A stretch of DNA of 9,083 bases from Polyangia bacterium (GCA_030433055.1 JAUILJ010000253.1:1-9083); one strand, 5' to 3'; shown: positions 1 to 7,476, numbered from the stretch's first letter. A program made the numbers and translations. The notes: a model not told the origin generated them from the letters alone.

Positions 1-541
1 AAACCACACGGAAACGATTCTCTGAAGCCAGCAACGCTTCCTGCGCAGCCTGTTTCTCGGTGATGTCGTCCTGAACGACGAGCACGCATTTCTGACCGCC
101 CAGCTCGATCACTTGGCTGGTGGTGCTGAGCTGTCTCCCGGCCCCCTGCTTGGTGAACCAAGCCACCTCGACGTTGCGCAGAAAGCCGCGCTGCCGCAGC
201 TGGGCCTCCTGCTGGGCTGTGAAGCAGGCGTCTTCGCACAATCCAACCTCGGTGGGTCGTTGGCCGATCAGATCCGCGCGCCGGAAGCCGAACAGCTCGA
301 GGAACGCATCGTTCGCGTCGAGGAAGCGGTGATCTTCGAGGCGCACGATGCTCATGGGCATGGGCGACGACAGGAAGATCTGGACGAAGCCCATCGCTGA
401 CTCGCCGTGAGTCATGCGTGGGGCCGTCGCTGACACGGTGATCACGCGGCTCGGCGGCTCGGTGTCGAACCCCTCGGGGGGTGGAGTCGAGCGCTGCGCG
501 CGGGCCAACGGAGGCGTGGAGTTGAGGGTCGAAGAGGACAT
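1..541 (-). CDS. PAS-domain sensor protein, N-terminal part (runs off the left edge)
   Basis: This open frame reads from ATG at 541-539 to the window edge without a stop, giving 180 residues. The first ~50 residues are Ser/Thr/Pro-rich and look disordered. Residues ~51-165 form a PAS domain followed by a PAC motif: 'MPMSIVRLEDHRFLDANDAF', then 'ELFGFRRADLIGQ', ending in 'VLVVQDDITEKQAAQEAL'. The final residues 'ASENRFRVV' are the usual opening of a second PAS domain, so the complete protein probably has several PAS units and a C-terminal output such as a histidine kinase. That output lies outside the window and is inference. No signal peptide or membrane segment is visible, which suggests a cytoplasmic sensor. 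No clear Shine-Dalgarno precedes the ATG; Met43 (415) and Met50 are alternative starts. The FGE-fold gene ends 44 bases upstream on the same strand, so co-transcription is possible. The ligand is unknown. Confidence 0.85.
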   Translation of the reverse strand, partial: MSSSTLNSTPPLARAQRSTPPPEGFDTEPPSRVITVSATAPRMTHGESAMGFVQIFLSSPMPMSIVRLEDHRFLDANDAFLELFGFRRADLIGQRPTEVGLCEDACFTAQQEAQLRQRGFLRNVEVAWFTKQGAGRQLSTTSQVIELGGQKCVLVVQDDITEKQAAQEALLASENRFRVV

Positions 542-585
542 CCCGGGATGCCATTGATCTACGGCCCCTTGGCCAGAGACTTGAG

Positions 586-1683
586 CTACTTCGTGCCGGA
601 TTCCTGCGGAGGTTTCGTATCGCCAGGGCTGGGTTCGGTCTTCGCGCAGCGAAACCCCGCCATGACCAGACGCCAGCTGCCTGGATGGTGTACGCGGTTC
701 GTCACTCGTAGACCACGCGTGTGGTAGTTGAACGCACCGCCCCGGAGCACTCGATCGCAACCTTCGGGGATGGGGTTGGTGCCCGTGAAGCCCTGCATGC
801 CTTCCCGCCGTAGCATGTCCTGGGTGGCCTTGATCTGTTCACAGCTGCCGGGCGTGCCCGAGGCGGCGGTGTCGCGGCGGTAAGCGTAAGGGTCGTAGTA
901 GTCTTCCATCCACTCCCACACGTTGCCCGCCATATCGAGATTGCCGTACGGCCCGGCGCCTTCGGGGTACGAGCCGACCGCCTCGGTGACCTGGCGCCCC
1001 CAGACGCCGTGCTTCTTCCCGTCGGGCTTGTCGTTGCCCCAGGGAAAGGTTCTGTCCTCGGCGCCGCCCTCCGGGCCAGGGCCACGCGCGGCCTTCTCCC
1101 ACTCCGCTTCTCGAGGTAGGCGCTTGCCCTTCCATTCGCAGAACGTCTTGGCGTCGTCCCAGCTCACACCGACCACCGGTTGCTGGTCGCCGCGGAAGGG
1201 GCGGTCGGCGCCGTAGGTAGCCCAGGGACCGGTCTTGTAGGAACGGCACACCTTTGCCGTCATGCACTCGCGATACGCAGCATTGGTTACCTCGGTCTTG
1301 TCGAGCCAGTATGCGTCCAGGGTCACCACGTGCGCGGGGTGCTCATCCTGTTCACCGCCAGCGTCTGCTCCCATGGTGAATGGCCCTGCCGGGATTCGAG
1401 TCATGTCGTCCGGAGGCGCAGGAGGGGGAGGTGGCTCGGCGCTCGCCGCCGCGGCAGCTTCGCTCGCATCAGTGGTGGCGGATGGGGCAGGTGCCTGGGG
1501 GATCGGGGTCGAGCTGGGTGCCGCACTGGCTTGGCTGACCGGCGAGGGAGGCGGGGTCGCAGCCTCCTGACGCTCTCCAGAGCACGAGCAGCCGAGGCCA
1601 AGGAGGAGCACCGCGGCTGGTGCGAAGCGCTCCAAGCTGCCAGTTTGTCGCCGCGTCCCACTGTCCGTTCGCACACCTCGCAT
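586..1683 (-). CDS. FGE-sulfatase/SUMF1-like domain putative lipoprotein
   Basis: The product has 365 residues. Residues ~1-32 are an export signal: basic n-region, hydrophobic 'FAPAAVLLLGLG', then Cys32/Cys34. The lipobox is atypical (Gly at -3), so lipidation is likely but not certain. Residues 35-93 are a Pro/Ala/Ser linker. Residues ~94-348 are an FGE-sulfatase (SUMF1/EgtB/PvdO-type) domain: 'RIPAGPFTMGAD', 'DKTEVTNAAY', 'PVVGVSWDDAKTFCEWKGKR', 'LPREAEWEKAARG', 'GNVWEWMEDYY', 'VLRGGAFNYHTRGLRVTNR' and 'AGFRCA'. The two active-site cysteines of true formylglycine-generating enzymes, expected just after RGGAF, are replaced by non-cysteine residues. Sulfatase activation is therefore unlikely, and a binding or structural role is more probable. 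Remaining cysteines (140/146, 182, 281/309, 346) could form disulfides outside the cytoplasm. The frame stays open upstream to 2019, but that part is low-complexity Arg-rich shadow antisense to the ABC gene. ATG 1683 fits the signal peptide, although no Shine-Dalgarno is clear. The gene is divergent from the ABC operon. Confidence 0.88.
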   Translation of the reverse strand: MRGVRTDSGTRRQTGSLERFAPAAVLLLGLGCSCSGERQEAATPPPSPVSQASAAPSSTPIPQAPAPSATTDASEAAAAASAEPPPPPAPPDDMTRIPAGPFTMGADAGGEQDEHPAHVVTLDAYWLDKTEVTNAAYRECMTAKVCRSYKTGPWATYGADRPFRGDQQPVVGVSWDDAKTFCEWKGKRLPREAEWEKAARGPGPEGGAEDRTFPWGNDKPDGKKHGVWGRQVTEAVGSYPEGAGPYGNLDMAGNVWEWMEDYYDPYAYRRDTAASGTPGSCEQIKATQDMLRREGMQGFTGTNPIPEGCDRVLRGGAFNYHTRGLRVTNRVHHPGSWRLVMAGFRCAKTEPSPGDTKPPQESGTK

Positions 1684-1814
1684 GGCGCTGTTTTCGCATT
1701 GCCGGGCCGTGACGGACAAGTCAGCGCGAGATCGGTGCTGCTCACGCTGGTCGGCGCGGGCAAAGCGAGGCGGGAGGTCCCCGGAATGGCCTGACCGTGC
1801 TATGGCCGCCTCGG
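1684..1814. promoter_or_regulatory. Divergent intergenic region between the FGE-fold gene and the ABC operon
   Basis: These 131 bases separate two divergent gene starts, so promoters for both directions are expected here. I could not pick out a convincing -35/-10 pair on either strand, nor a -24/-12 element. On the minus strand a TTGTCC lies 17 bases upstream of CGAAAA, but the second box is a poor match. A GGGAGG at 1772-1777 is too far from the ABC start to be its ribosome site. The regulatory role is inferred from gene orientation only. Confidence 0.4.
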
Positions 1815-2768
1815 ATGATCCACGCCGAAAACCTGACGAAAGACTACGGCACGGTGGTTGCTGTGAGGCACCTGTCGTTCGACGTCGGCAAGGGCGAAGT
1901 GGTGGGATTCCTCGGCCCGAACGGCGCGGGGAAGAGCACCACCTTGCGCATGCTCGCGGGCTTCCTTGGTGCGACCGAGGGCCGCGTCGCGATTGCTGGC
2001 TTCGATATCCAGTCCGCATCGGAGCAGGCCCGAGCGCAGATCGGCTACATGCCCGAGGCCTCGCCGCTCTATCCCGAAATGCGCGTCGGGGAGTACCTCG
2101 CCTTTCGCGCCCACCTGAAGCGGGTTGCGCGCAAGGAGCGCAAGGCGGCCGTGGAGCGCGCGATGGAACTGGCCGTGGTCACCGAGATGCGTGACACGCT
2201 GATCCAGCACCTCTCGAAGGGCTACCGGCAACGGGTCGGTCTCGCTGATGCGCTGGTCAGCAATCCGCCGCTGCTGATCCTGGACGAACCAACCGCGGGT
2301 CTCGATCCAAACCAGATCCGCGAGGTACGCCGGGTCATTCGGAACCTGGGCTCCGAGCACACGATCTTGCTCTCCACGCATATCCTCCCGGAAGTTGAGT
2401 CGACCTGCGACCGCGCCCTGGTGATCGACCGCGGGCGCCTCGTGGCGCAGGGCACGATTGAAGAGCTGCGTGCGCTGCGCTCAGCAGACGCTGCCGTGCT
2501 GGTGCTGCGGGATCCGGACAAGAAGGCGCTCCCCCTGCTCAAACAGCGAGACGACATCGAGCGCCTCAAGCAGCAGACCGATGTCGAACGTGAAGCGGGG
2601 CTGTCGCGCATCAGCTTCGACTTCTTGAAGCCGGAACAGGGCGGCGCAGTGCTCGAGTCGATCGTGTCTCAGCTGGTTGCCGCAGGGGTGGGGGTGAGGG
2701 AAGCCTCTCCACGCAAAGCGAGCTTGGAAGACGTCTTCGCTCAGCTGACGGGAGTGGAGGACGAATGA
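1815..2768 (+). CDS. ABC transporter ATP-binding protein, ABC-2/GldA type
   Basis: This is the cytoplasmic ATPase of an ABC-2 type transporter and has 317 residues from ATG 1815. In order it shows Walker A GPNGAGKST (34-42), a Q-loop region with Glu81 in 'IGYMPEASPLYPEM' as in GldA/NatA-like ATPases, signature 'LSKGYRQR' (133-140), Walker B 'LLILDEP' (153-159) with catalytic Glu158, D-loop 'AGLDP', and the H-loop 'LSTHIL' with His189. All catalytic elements are intact. Residues ~220-317 are the usual C-terminal extension of this subfamily. An in-frame GTG at 1797 would add six residues. ATG 1815 is preferred because 'MIHAENLTKDYG' is the normal family N-terminus, but neither start has a clear Shine-Dalgarno. 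It is the first gene of a four-gene operon, and its stop overlaps the permease start by four bases (ATGA). It powers the downstream permease; the substrate is unknown. Confidence 0.95.
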   Translation: MIHAENLTKDYGTVVAVRHLSFDVGKGEVVGFLGPNGAGKSTTLRMLAGFLGATEGRVAIAGFDIQSASEQARAQIGYMPEASPLYPEMRVGEYLAFRAHLKRVARKERKAAVERAMELAVVTEMRDTLIQHLSKGYRQRVGLADALVSNPPLLILDEPTAGLDPNQIREVRRVIRNLGSEHTILLSTHILPEVESTCDRALVIDRGRLVAQGTIEELRALRSADAAVLVLRDPDKKALPLLKQRDDIERLKQQTDVEREAGLSRISFDFLKPEQGGAVLESIVSQLVAAGVGVREASPRKASLEDVFAQLTGVEDE

Positions 2769-3511
2769 GTGGCTTTCTTGCGATTTACCGTAGGGAAATG
2801 CTGAGCCTGTGGGTGTCACCTCTGGCTTGGATCCTGCTCTTCGTGTTTCTGGTGATCCAAGGCGTCAGTTTCTATCTGATGGTGGAGCACTTCGCGAACT
2901 TCGACGGCGCCACGATCGATTACGGTCCGGTCGCTGCCTATTTCGGTCAGTCGATCTTCATCCCGATCTCGCTGATCATCCTCTGCCCTGCGTTGACGAT
3001 GCGGCTGTTCGCCGAGGAGCGCCGGTCCGGCACCATCGAGACGCTACTCACCGCCCCGGTGTCGCCATGGGGCGTGGTGCTAGGCAAGTACCTGGCCACG
3101 CTCACCACGTACGTGCTGATCTGGGCGCCGACGCTGCTCTACGTGATCATCCTGCGCAAGACGGGCACCGTCGACTGGCCGGTGGTCGGTGCGAGCTATC
3201 TAGGGCTACTGGGCATTGGCGCCGCCTATCTAGCGGTGGGCATGCTGATGAGCGCGCTCTCGAAGAGCCAGCTCATCTCGCTGATCCTCTCGCTGCTGCT
3301 GATCTTTGGTCTCTTCATCTTGGGCATCGGTGAGTACGTGTTCCCTCCTGGGCCCCTGAGAGACGTCTGCGGCCACGTGTCCGTGTTCAGTCAGCTGGTG
3401 GACTTTTCAAAGGGCATCGTTGATCTGCGTCGAGTGGTCTTCGATCTGACGCTGATGGGCCTGCCGCTGTTCTTGACCGCGCGGATAGTGGACTCCTGGA
3501 GGTGGGACTGA
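2765..3511 (+). CDS. ABC-2 type permease, GldF-like
   Basis: The product is a 248-residue inner-membrane protein with about six membrane segments: roughly 17-40, 61-80, 107-131, 141-164, 170-189 and 225-243. After the second segment comes the family's conserved cytoplasmic stretch, 'LFAEERRSGTIETLLTAPVS' (81-100), which contacts the ATPase. Size, topology and this motif match single-domain ABC-2/GldF permeases. The ATG overlaps the ATPase stop (ATGA). Purine-rich GGAG (2751-2754) and GGAGG (2756-2760) precede it, so translation is probably coupled. A functional pore would need two copies of this protein. No substrate can be read from the sequence. The next gene encodes a GldG-type partner, the usual context of GldF permeases. 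Confidence 0.94.
   Translation: MSGFLAIYRREMLSLWVSPLAWILLFVFLVIQGVSFYLMVEHFANFDGATIDYGPVAAYFGQSIFIPISLIILCPALTMRLFAEERRSGTIETLLTAPVSPWGVVLGKYLATLTTYVLIWAPTLLYVIILRKTGTVDWPVVGASYLGLLGIGAAYLAVGMLMSALSKSQLISLILSLLLIFGLFILGIGEYVFPPGPLRDVCGHVSVFSQLVDFSKGIVDLRRVVFDLTLMGLPLFLTARIVDSWRWD
3498..3503 (+). promoter_or_regulatory. Shine-Dalgarno site that decides the GldG-like start
   Basis: GGAGGT lies 7 bases before ATG 3511, an ideal spacing. The in-frame GTG at 3502 overlaps this site and so is very unlikely to be the start. Confidence 0.75.
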
Positions 3512-5247
3512 TGGCCAAGAAGAAGAAGAGCGGCCAGGCAGCAAAGGCCACGGAGAACACGAAGACGACGGCGGAGGAGCTGGATACGAAGGCCACAACG
3601 AAGGCGCCCAAGATCAAGCAAGGCTCCAGGCCCAAGGCGAAGGCCAAGTCGAGCGAGCAGGCAGGCTCGGAAGAGCCGGCGTCGAAGCAGTCGGCCGCTG
3701 AGCGAGCGCAGGACAAGCAGACTTCGCCTCGTCGTGGCGCTCGTGTCTTTACCGCCGTGGGCGTGATCTCGGCGGCCCTCATCGCCGTGAGCCTGAACCT
3801 GCTGGTGAGCCGGTTTTACAAGCGCTGGGACTGGACCAGCTCGGGGCTCTACACGCTCAGCCAGCCAACGCTGGATACCTTGCACGGGCTCGACCAGCCG
3901 ATCGACGTCATCGTGTTCCTCTCGCGTAGCGACAACATGCGGGTGAGCGTGGAACACATGCTGACAGCGTACAGCGCGGAAACGCGTCAGCTTCGAGTGC
4001 GCTTCGTCGACCCTGATCAGAACCCCGCTGAGTTCCTGGCGCTGCAAAAGGAATACGACATCAACGAGATGACGACCGACGAGGGTCGCCTCGTGTCCGA
4101 GACCGCCGTGGTAGTCGCTCGCGGAAAGAAGCACTGGTACGTCACCGCAGATGACATCATCGCCTACGACGAGTCGGGAGCGGTCAAGCCAAAGCTCGAG
4201 CAAGCGTTGACCGTTGCCCTGCGGAATGTGATCGGCAGCCAGACGACGCGTGTCTGCTTCACAGCTGGCCACGGCGAACCCAGCGTGGACTCCGGTGCCG
4301 GTGACGGCATGGCAGAGCTGAAGTTCCGTATCCAGCACGACAACTACCAGACCGAGACTCTGGACCTCAGCCACGCCGACTGGAGCAAGCAGCTGGTTGA
4401 CTGCAATGTCGTCGTGTCCGCCCCCCAGACCGCCGTGGAAGGCGACGACGTGGCTGCGCTGGAGCGCTGGTTCGTCGCGGGAGGCAACCTGCTGTTGCTC
4501 CTCAACCCGATCCTGTCGGATGACGAGCCGCGGATCCTCCCCGGCGGTCTCGAGCCGCTCACTGCACGGGCGGGCATCACTCTGGGCAGCGACCTGGTGA
4601 TTGAAGAATCTCCGAAGCTGAAGCTGACCAGCACCGGAGAGGTCTTCTTGGTCGAGGCCTCTCGCCACGACATCACCCGCGGTTTGTTCTCGACCAGGGA
4701 CGACACGACGACGCCGCTGGTCTTCAAGATCGCCCAGTCTCTCGGCAAGACTCCAGAGAGCACCGCGGATCTCCTGGCGCAGTCGAGCGCCACCGCGTTC
4801 ACCATCAAGGACGTGAAGAGCTTCCTCCAGGCTCGCCAGGCGCCGAGCAAGACTGACAGCTCGAAGAGCGGACCGTTTCCGGTCGCGTTGGCTGCGGAGC
4901 TCCCCAAGCCGGAGGGCAGCGACGCCGGCCACGGCCCTCGCATGGTGGTCGTTGGCACGGCCAGCGTGGCGCTCAGCGACAACTGGCGCACACCCGCGCT
5001 CGCTCCCAACGCCGCGTTCGTCACCAGCTCACTGTCCTGGTTGGCGGCGCGTGCTCCGATCGTGGACGTTCCAGAGAAGCAGAGCCACGACGTGGGCCTC
5101 AACCTGACCGAAGAGTCCCAGAGCGACGTCGCGCACTATGTCTTGCTGTACATGCCGCTGGCTTGCGTGATGCTCGGCGGTTTCGTGATGTATCGGCGCC
5201 GCAGTACGGAGCGAAAGTCGCGGCGCCGTGAGGAGGACGACGCGTGA
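3511..5247 (+). CDS. GldG-type ABC transporter-associated membrane/periplasmic protein
   Basis: The product has 578 residues. Residues 1-77 are a hydrophilic, Lys/Ala/Glu-rich, probably disordered cytoplasmic tail with about 15 lysines and 'MAKKKK' at the start. Residues 79-101 are a membrane segment followed by 'RFYKRWDWTSSGLYTLSQPT', the hallmark entry into the GldG (Gldg) periplasmic region. The body contains 'PIDVIVFLSR', 'VRFVDPDQNP' and 'RVCFTAGHGEPS' (247-258); GHGE is typical of the family. 'AALERWFVAGGNLLLLLNP' (315-333) resembles the Rossmann-like GldG core. Residues 541-561 are a second membrane segment, followed by a basic/acidic cytoplasmic tail. The large middle part should lie in the periplasm, next to the permease. 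The gene starts one base into the permease stop (TGATG) and ends overlapping the next start (GTGA). The long Lys-rich tail goes beyond what I expect in typical GldG proteins. Biochemical activity is unknown for the family. Confidence 0.92.
   Translation: MAKKKKSGQAAKATENTKTTAEELDTKATTKAPKIKQGSRPKAKAKSSEQAGSEEPASKQSAAERAQDKQTSPRRGARVFTAVGVISAALIAVSLNLLVSRFYKRWDWTSSGLYTLSQPTLDTLHGLDQPIDVIVFLSRSDNMRVSVEHMLTAYSAETRQLRVRFVDPDQNPAEFLALQKEYDINEMTTDEGRLVSETAVVVARGKKHWYVTADDIIAYDESGAVKPKLEQALTVALRNVIGSQTTRVCFTAGHGEPSVDSGAGDGMAELKFRIQHDNYQTETLDLSHADWSKQLVDCNVVVSAPQTAVEGDDVAALERWFVAGGNLLLLLNPILSDDEPRILPGGLEPLTARAGITLGSDLVIEESPKLKLTSTGEVFLVEASRHDITRGLFSTRDDTTTPLVFKIAQSLGKTPESTADLLAQSSATAFTIKDVKSFLQARQAPSKTDSSKSGPFPVALAAELPKPEGSDAGHGPRMVVVGTASVALSDNWRTPALAPNAAFVTSSLSWLAARAPIVDVPEKQSHDVGLNLTEESQSDVAHYVLLYMPLACVMLGGFVMYRRRSTERKSRRREEDDA
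5231..5236 (+). promoter_or_regulatory. Shine-Dalgarno site for the GTG-started DUF4340 gene
   Basis: AGGAGG lies 7 bases before GTG 5244, inside the end of the GldG-like gene. It supports a GTG start embedded in the GTGA stop/start overlap. Confidence 0.75.
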
Positions 5248-7466
5248 GCTTCGTCAAGCGGCACCTGTCCAACATCGTCCTCGCGGTGATCGCGCTGGGC
5301 CTCGTAGGCACGCTGCTCGCCACGCGGGGCAGCGTCACCACGACAGAGACCAAGGCGCGGGAGAACAACGTCCTCAAGGCGTTTCGAGAGCCCGAAGTAA
5401 GTCGGCTAGAATTGCTGCGCGGCAAAGAAGAGATTGTCCTGGTTCGGACGCAGCCCGAGGACTCGGGCATTGACCACTGGAACTTCGAGCAGCCCTATCA
5501 AGAGCGCGCAGACGACGGTGAGGTCGACGACTACGTAAGCACGCTGCAGTTCGCCGAGTTCGCTCGGCGCATCAAGCCCGAAGAAGTGGACCGCGCGGCG
5601 TTCGGGCTCGAAGAACCGCGGCTCACCATCCGACTCAAGATGGGGGAGATCGACTACGAGCTTCTGCTTGGCAAGAACGCGGTGAGCCCAGCGGACAGCG
5701 CGTATCTCGAAGTGCGCGGCAAGGGCGTGCCGAAGCCTGGCGTCGTTATCATCGGGAAGGGACTGGTCGCGCAGCTGGATCAAGACGCGGCGCATTTCCG
5801 TACTCGCGATCTGGTCCCGTACCTCTCCGTCGCACTGAAGACTCTGGTGCTCGAAGGGGCTGGCGGAGAGCGCCGGTTGGTTCGCCCCACGGGGGAACAC
5901 GCATGGGACGGTTGGCGCTTCGAGGGCATGCAAGGCAACCTTCGGGTGGACAAGACGAACCTGGACCATGTGCTGGGCCAGTTCGCGGATCTGAACGCCG
6001 AGAGTTTCATCGACGTGAAGGAAGCCGAGGCCGTGCTCAAGGATTCCGAGACCGTGCGGATACGCATGGTGCCCAAGAAAGCGAGCAGCGCGATCGCGAC
6101 GCTCGAAGTGGGCGGGCCATGTCCCGGAGGAAAAGGCATGGTGGCTCTGCGCAGGGACCCCGATCCCCTGGCGGGCTGTGTGCCGAAGAGCCTGATGGAA
6201 GGTCTGTCCACTCCGGCCAAGGACCTGGTAGATCGCCACCCGTTTGCGGTACGTCCCGACGAAGTCGAGAGCTTCTTGATCGAGCGAGGCAAACAGAAGC
6301 TCGAGATTCTGCGCAAGGACAACGGCTTCACGATGCGGGAGCCTGAGTCCGGAGACATCGACGGCGCGCTGGGCAACGAGCGGCTCAAGCAAATCACCGA
6401 GCTCCTCGGTGAGATCGTGCCCGAACCCGATCTTGGGAAGCTGGGCCTGAAGGCAGGGGTGGGGAAGGTCGTGCTCCGCGTGGTGAGTAAGGACGCTCGC
6501 GGTATGGTCGAGCATCGAATCTCGGTCAGCAAGCCGGACGCGGACGGCAACGTCTACGTGTTGCGAGAGGCGGACGGCGGAGTCCTCAAGCTCGGGAGAC
6601 AAGCGGCACGTCTGCTCAAGCCAGACTCCACGCTGGTGCGCAAACGTGAAGTCCTGGATCTGGATCGTCAGGATCTCAAGAGCGTGCACATCGATGCAGA
6701 TAGCCCATTTGGACGCATCTCCCAGACGCTGAACCGCGCCGAGGACGGCACCTACGCCTTGGTCAAGCCGCCCAAGTTCGGTCACGACTCGGGCCTGGTG
6801 AGCGATGTCGTTGACGGCCTGCTCACCCTCAACGCTGAGCGCTGGGTGGCGGACGAGGACGACGGGAGCTTCGGCCTCAGCAGCCCGAGCGCGCGAGTCA
6901 AGCTCACCACGTATCCGCACGGAGAAGCCAAGTCCAGGAGCGTCGAGCTCGTCGTTGGTGCGGAGGCTAGCGGTGGGGCATACGCGAGCATGGTCGGGGA
7001 CCCTGCGGTGTTCGTGCTACCGCGTACTACCCAGCAGGCCATCGAGACCTGGCTCATCGATCGCTCCCTCTTGATGCTCGACCCGAACGAGGTCGAGCGC
7101 ATCACGCTGAAGCGCCGAGATCAGACCTGGGTGATCAAGAAGGATGGAGAGCGCTTCGTGGTTGAGTCCGGCGACCTTGCCCCGGACAAAGTCGCGCAGA
7201 TCATGGATCTGTTCGCGGTCGCTCGAGCGGAGGCGGCTCTGCATTTGGGTGCTCCTCGCCCCCAGGAAGGCTTTCGTGAGCCGAGCCTGGTCGTCGATGT
7301 CGAGCGGTTGCCGGCGAGGGGAGAGCGCTCGTCGCCGGTTCATCTGGAGTTCGGTGCAGGGGACGCCTGGCGTGGCACCAGCATCTACTACGCGCGTCGA
7401 AAGGGCTACGATTGCACCTTCGCCATCGCGCGCGGTCGGGTGCAGCCGATCCTGGACGCCCTCTGA
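5244..7466 (+). CDS. DUF4340-type membrane-anchored periplasmic protein with repeated units
   Basis: This 740-residue protein has one N-terminal membrane segment (about 8-27), and the rest should lie in the periplasm. It belongs to the DUF4340 group commonly encoded next to GldG-type genes; no activity is known. The family pattern is clear in residues ~49-190: 'EVSRLELLRG', then 'WNFEQPYQERAD', 'AAFGLEEPRLTIRL', 'DYELLLGK' and 'FRTRDLVPY'. It recurs at ~472-612 with 'YALVKPP', 'SFGLSSPSARVKLTTY' and 'WLIDRSLLML'. More diverged copies appear at ~191-333, 337-468 and 613-740. Boundaries between units share an Arg-ending turn followed by a strand: FRTRD, LVDRH, LVRKR, LIDRS. The second unit has Cys293 and Cys312, a possible periplasmic disulfide. 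The last unit ends at the C-terminus without a tail or second membrane segment. The start is GTG, overlapping the previous stop by four bases, with a good Shine-Dalgarno. It is the last gene of the operon. Confidence 0.9.
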   Translation: MSFVKRHLSNIVLAVIALGLVGTLLATRGSVTTTETKARENNVLKAFREPEVSRLELLRGKEEIVLVRTQPEDSGIDHWNFEQPYQERADDGEVDDYVSTLQFAEFARRIKPEEVDRAAFGLEEPRLTIRLKMGEIDYELLLGKNAVSPADSAYLEVRGKGVPKPGVVIIGKGLVAQLDQDAAHFRTRDLVPYLSVALKTLVLEGAGGERRLVRPTGEHAWDGWRFEGMQGNLRVDKTNLDHVLGQFADLNAESFIDVKEAEAVLKDSETVRIRMVPKKASSAIATLEVGGPCPGGKGMVALRRDPDPLAGCVPKSLMEGLSTPAKDLVDRHPFAVRPDEVESFLIERGKQKLEILRKDNGFTMREPESGDIDGALGNERLKQITELLGEIVPEPDLGKLGLKAGVGKVVLRVVSKDARGMVEHRISVSKPDADGNVYVLREADGGVLKLGRQAARLLKPDSTLVRKREVLDLDRQDLKSVHIDADSPFGRISQTLNRAEDGTYALVKPPKFGHDSGLVSDVVDGLLTLNAERWVADEDDGSFGLSSPSARVKLTTYPHGEAKSRSVELVVGAEASGGAYASMVGDPAVFVLPRTTQQAIETWLIDRSLLMLDPNEVERITLKRRDQTWVIKKDGERFVVESGDLAPDKVAQIMDLFAVARAEAALHLGAPRPQEGFREPSLVVDVERLPARGERSSPVHLEFGAGDAWRGTSIYYARRKGYDCTFAIARGRVQPILDAL

Positions 7467-7476
7467 CGCAGTCGCT

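Noticed and set aside
113..400. 95-residue plus-strand frame near the left edge
   Set aside because: It is antisense to a clear PAS/PAC domain on the minus strand.
1180..1794. 204-residue plus-strand frame opposite the FGE-fold gene
   Set aside because: It is Gly/Arg-rich with no family resemblance and lies antisense to well-conserved FGE motifs.
1684..2019. N-terminal extension of the FGE-fold frame up to 2019 (112 extra residues)
   Set aside because: It is Arg/Ser-rich low-complexity sequence antisense to the ABC ATPase start, and it would bury the signal peptide that begins naturally at ATG 1683.
3391..4932. 513-residue open frame on the minus strand opposite the GldG-like gene
   Set aside because: It resembles no family, is low-complexity Arg/Leu/Val/His-rich, and is the expected shadow of a high-GC gene with full family motifs on the plus strand.
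5406..6920. 504-residue open frame on the minus strand opposite the DUF4340 gene
   Set aside because: It is an antisense shadow: the plus strand has clear DUF4340 patterns, a Shine-Dalgarno site and operon coupling, while this frame shows no domain or start signal.
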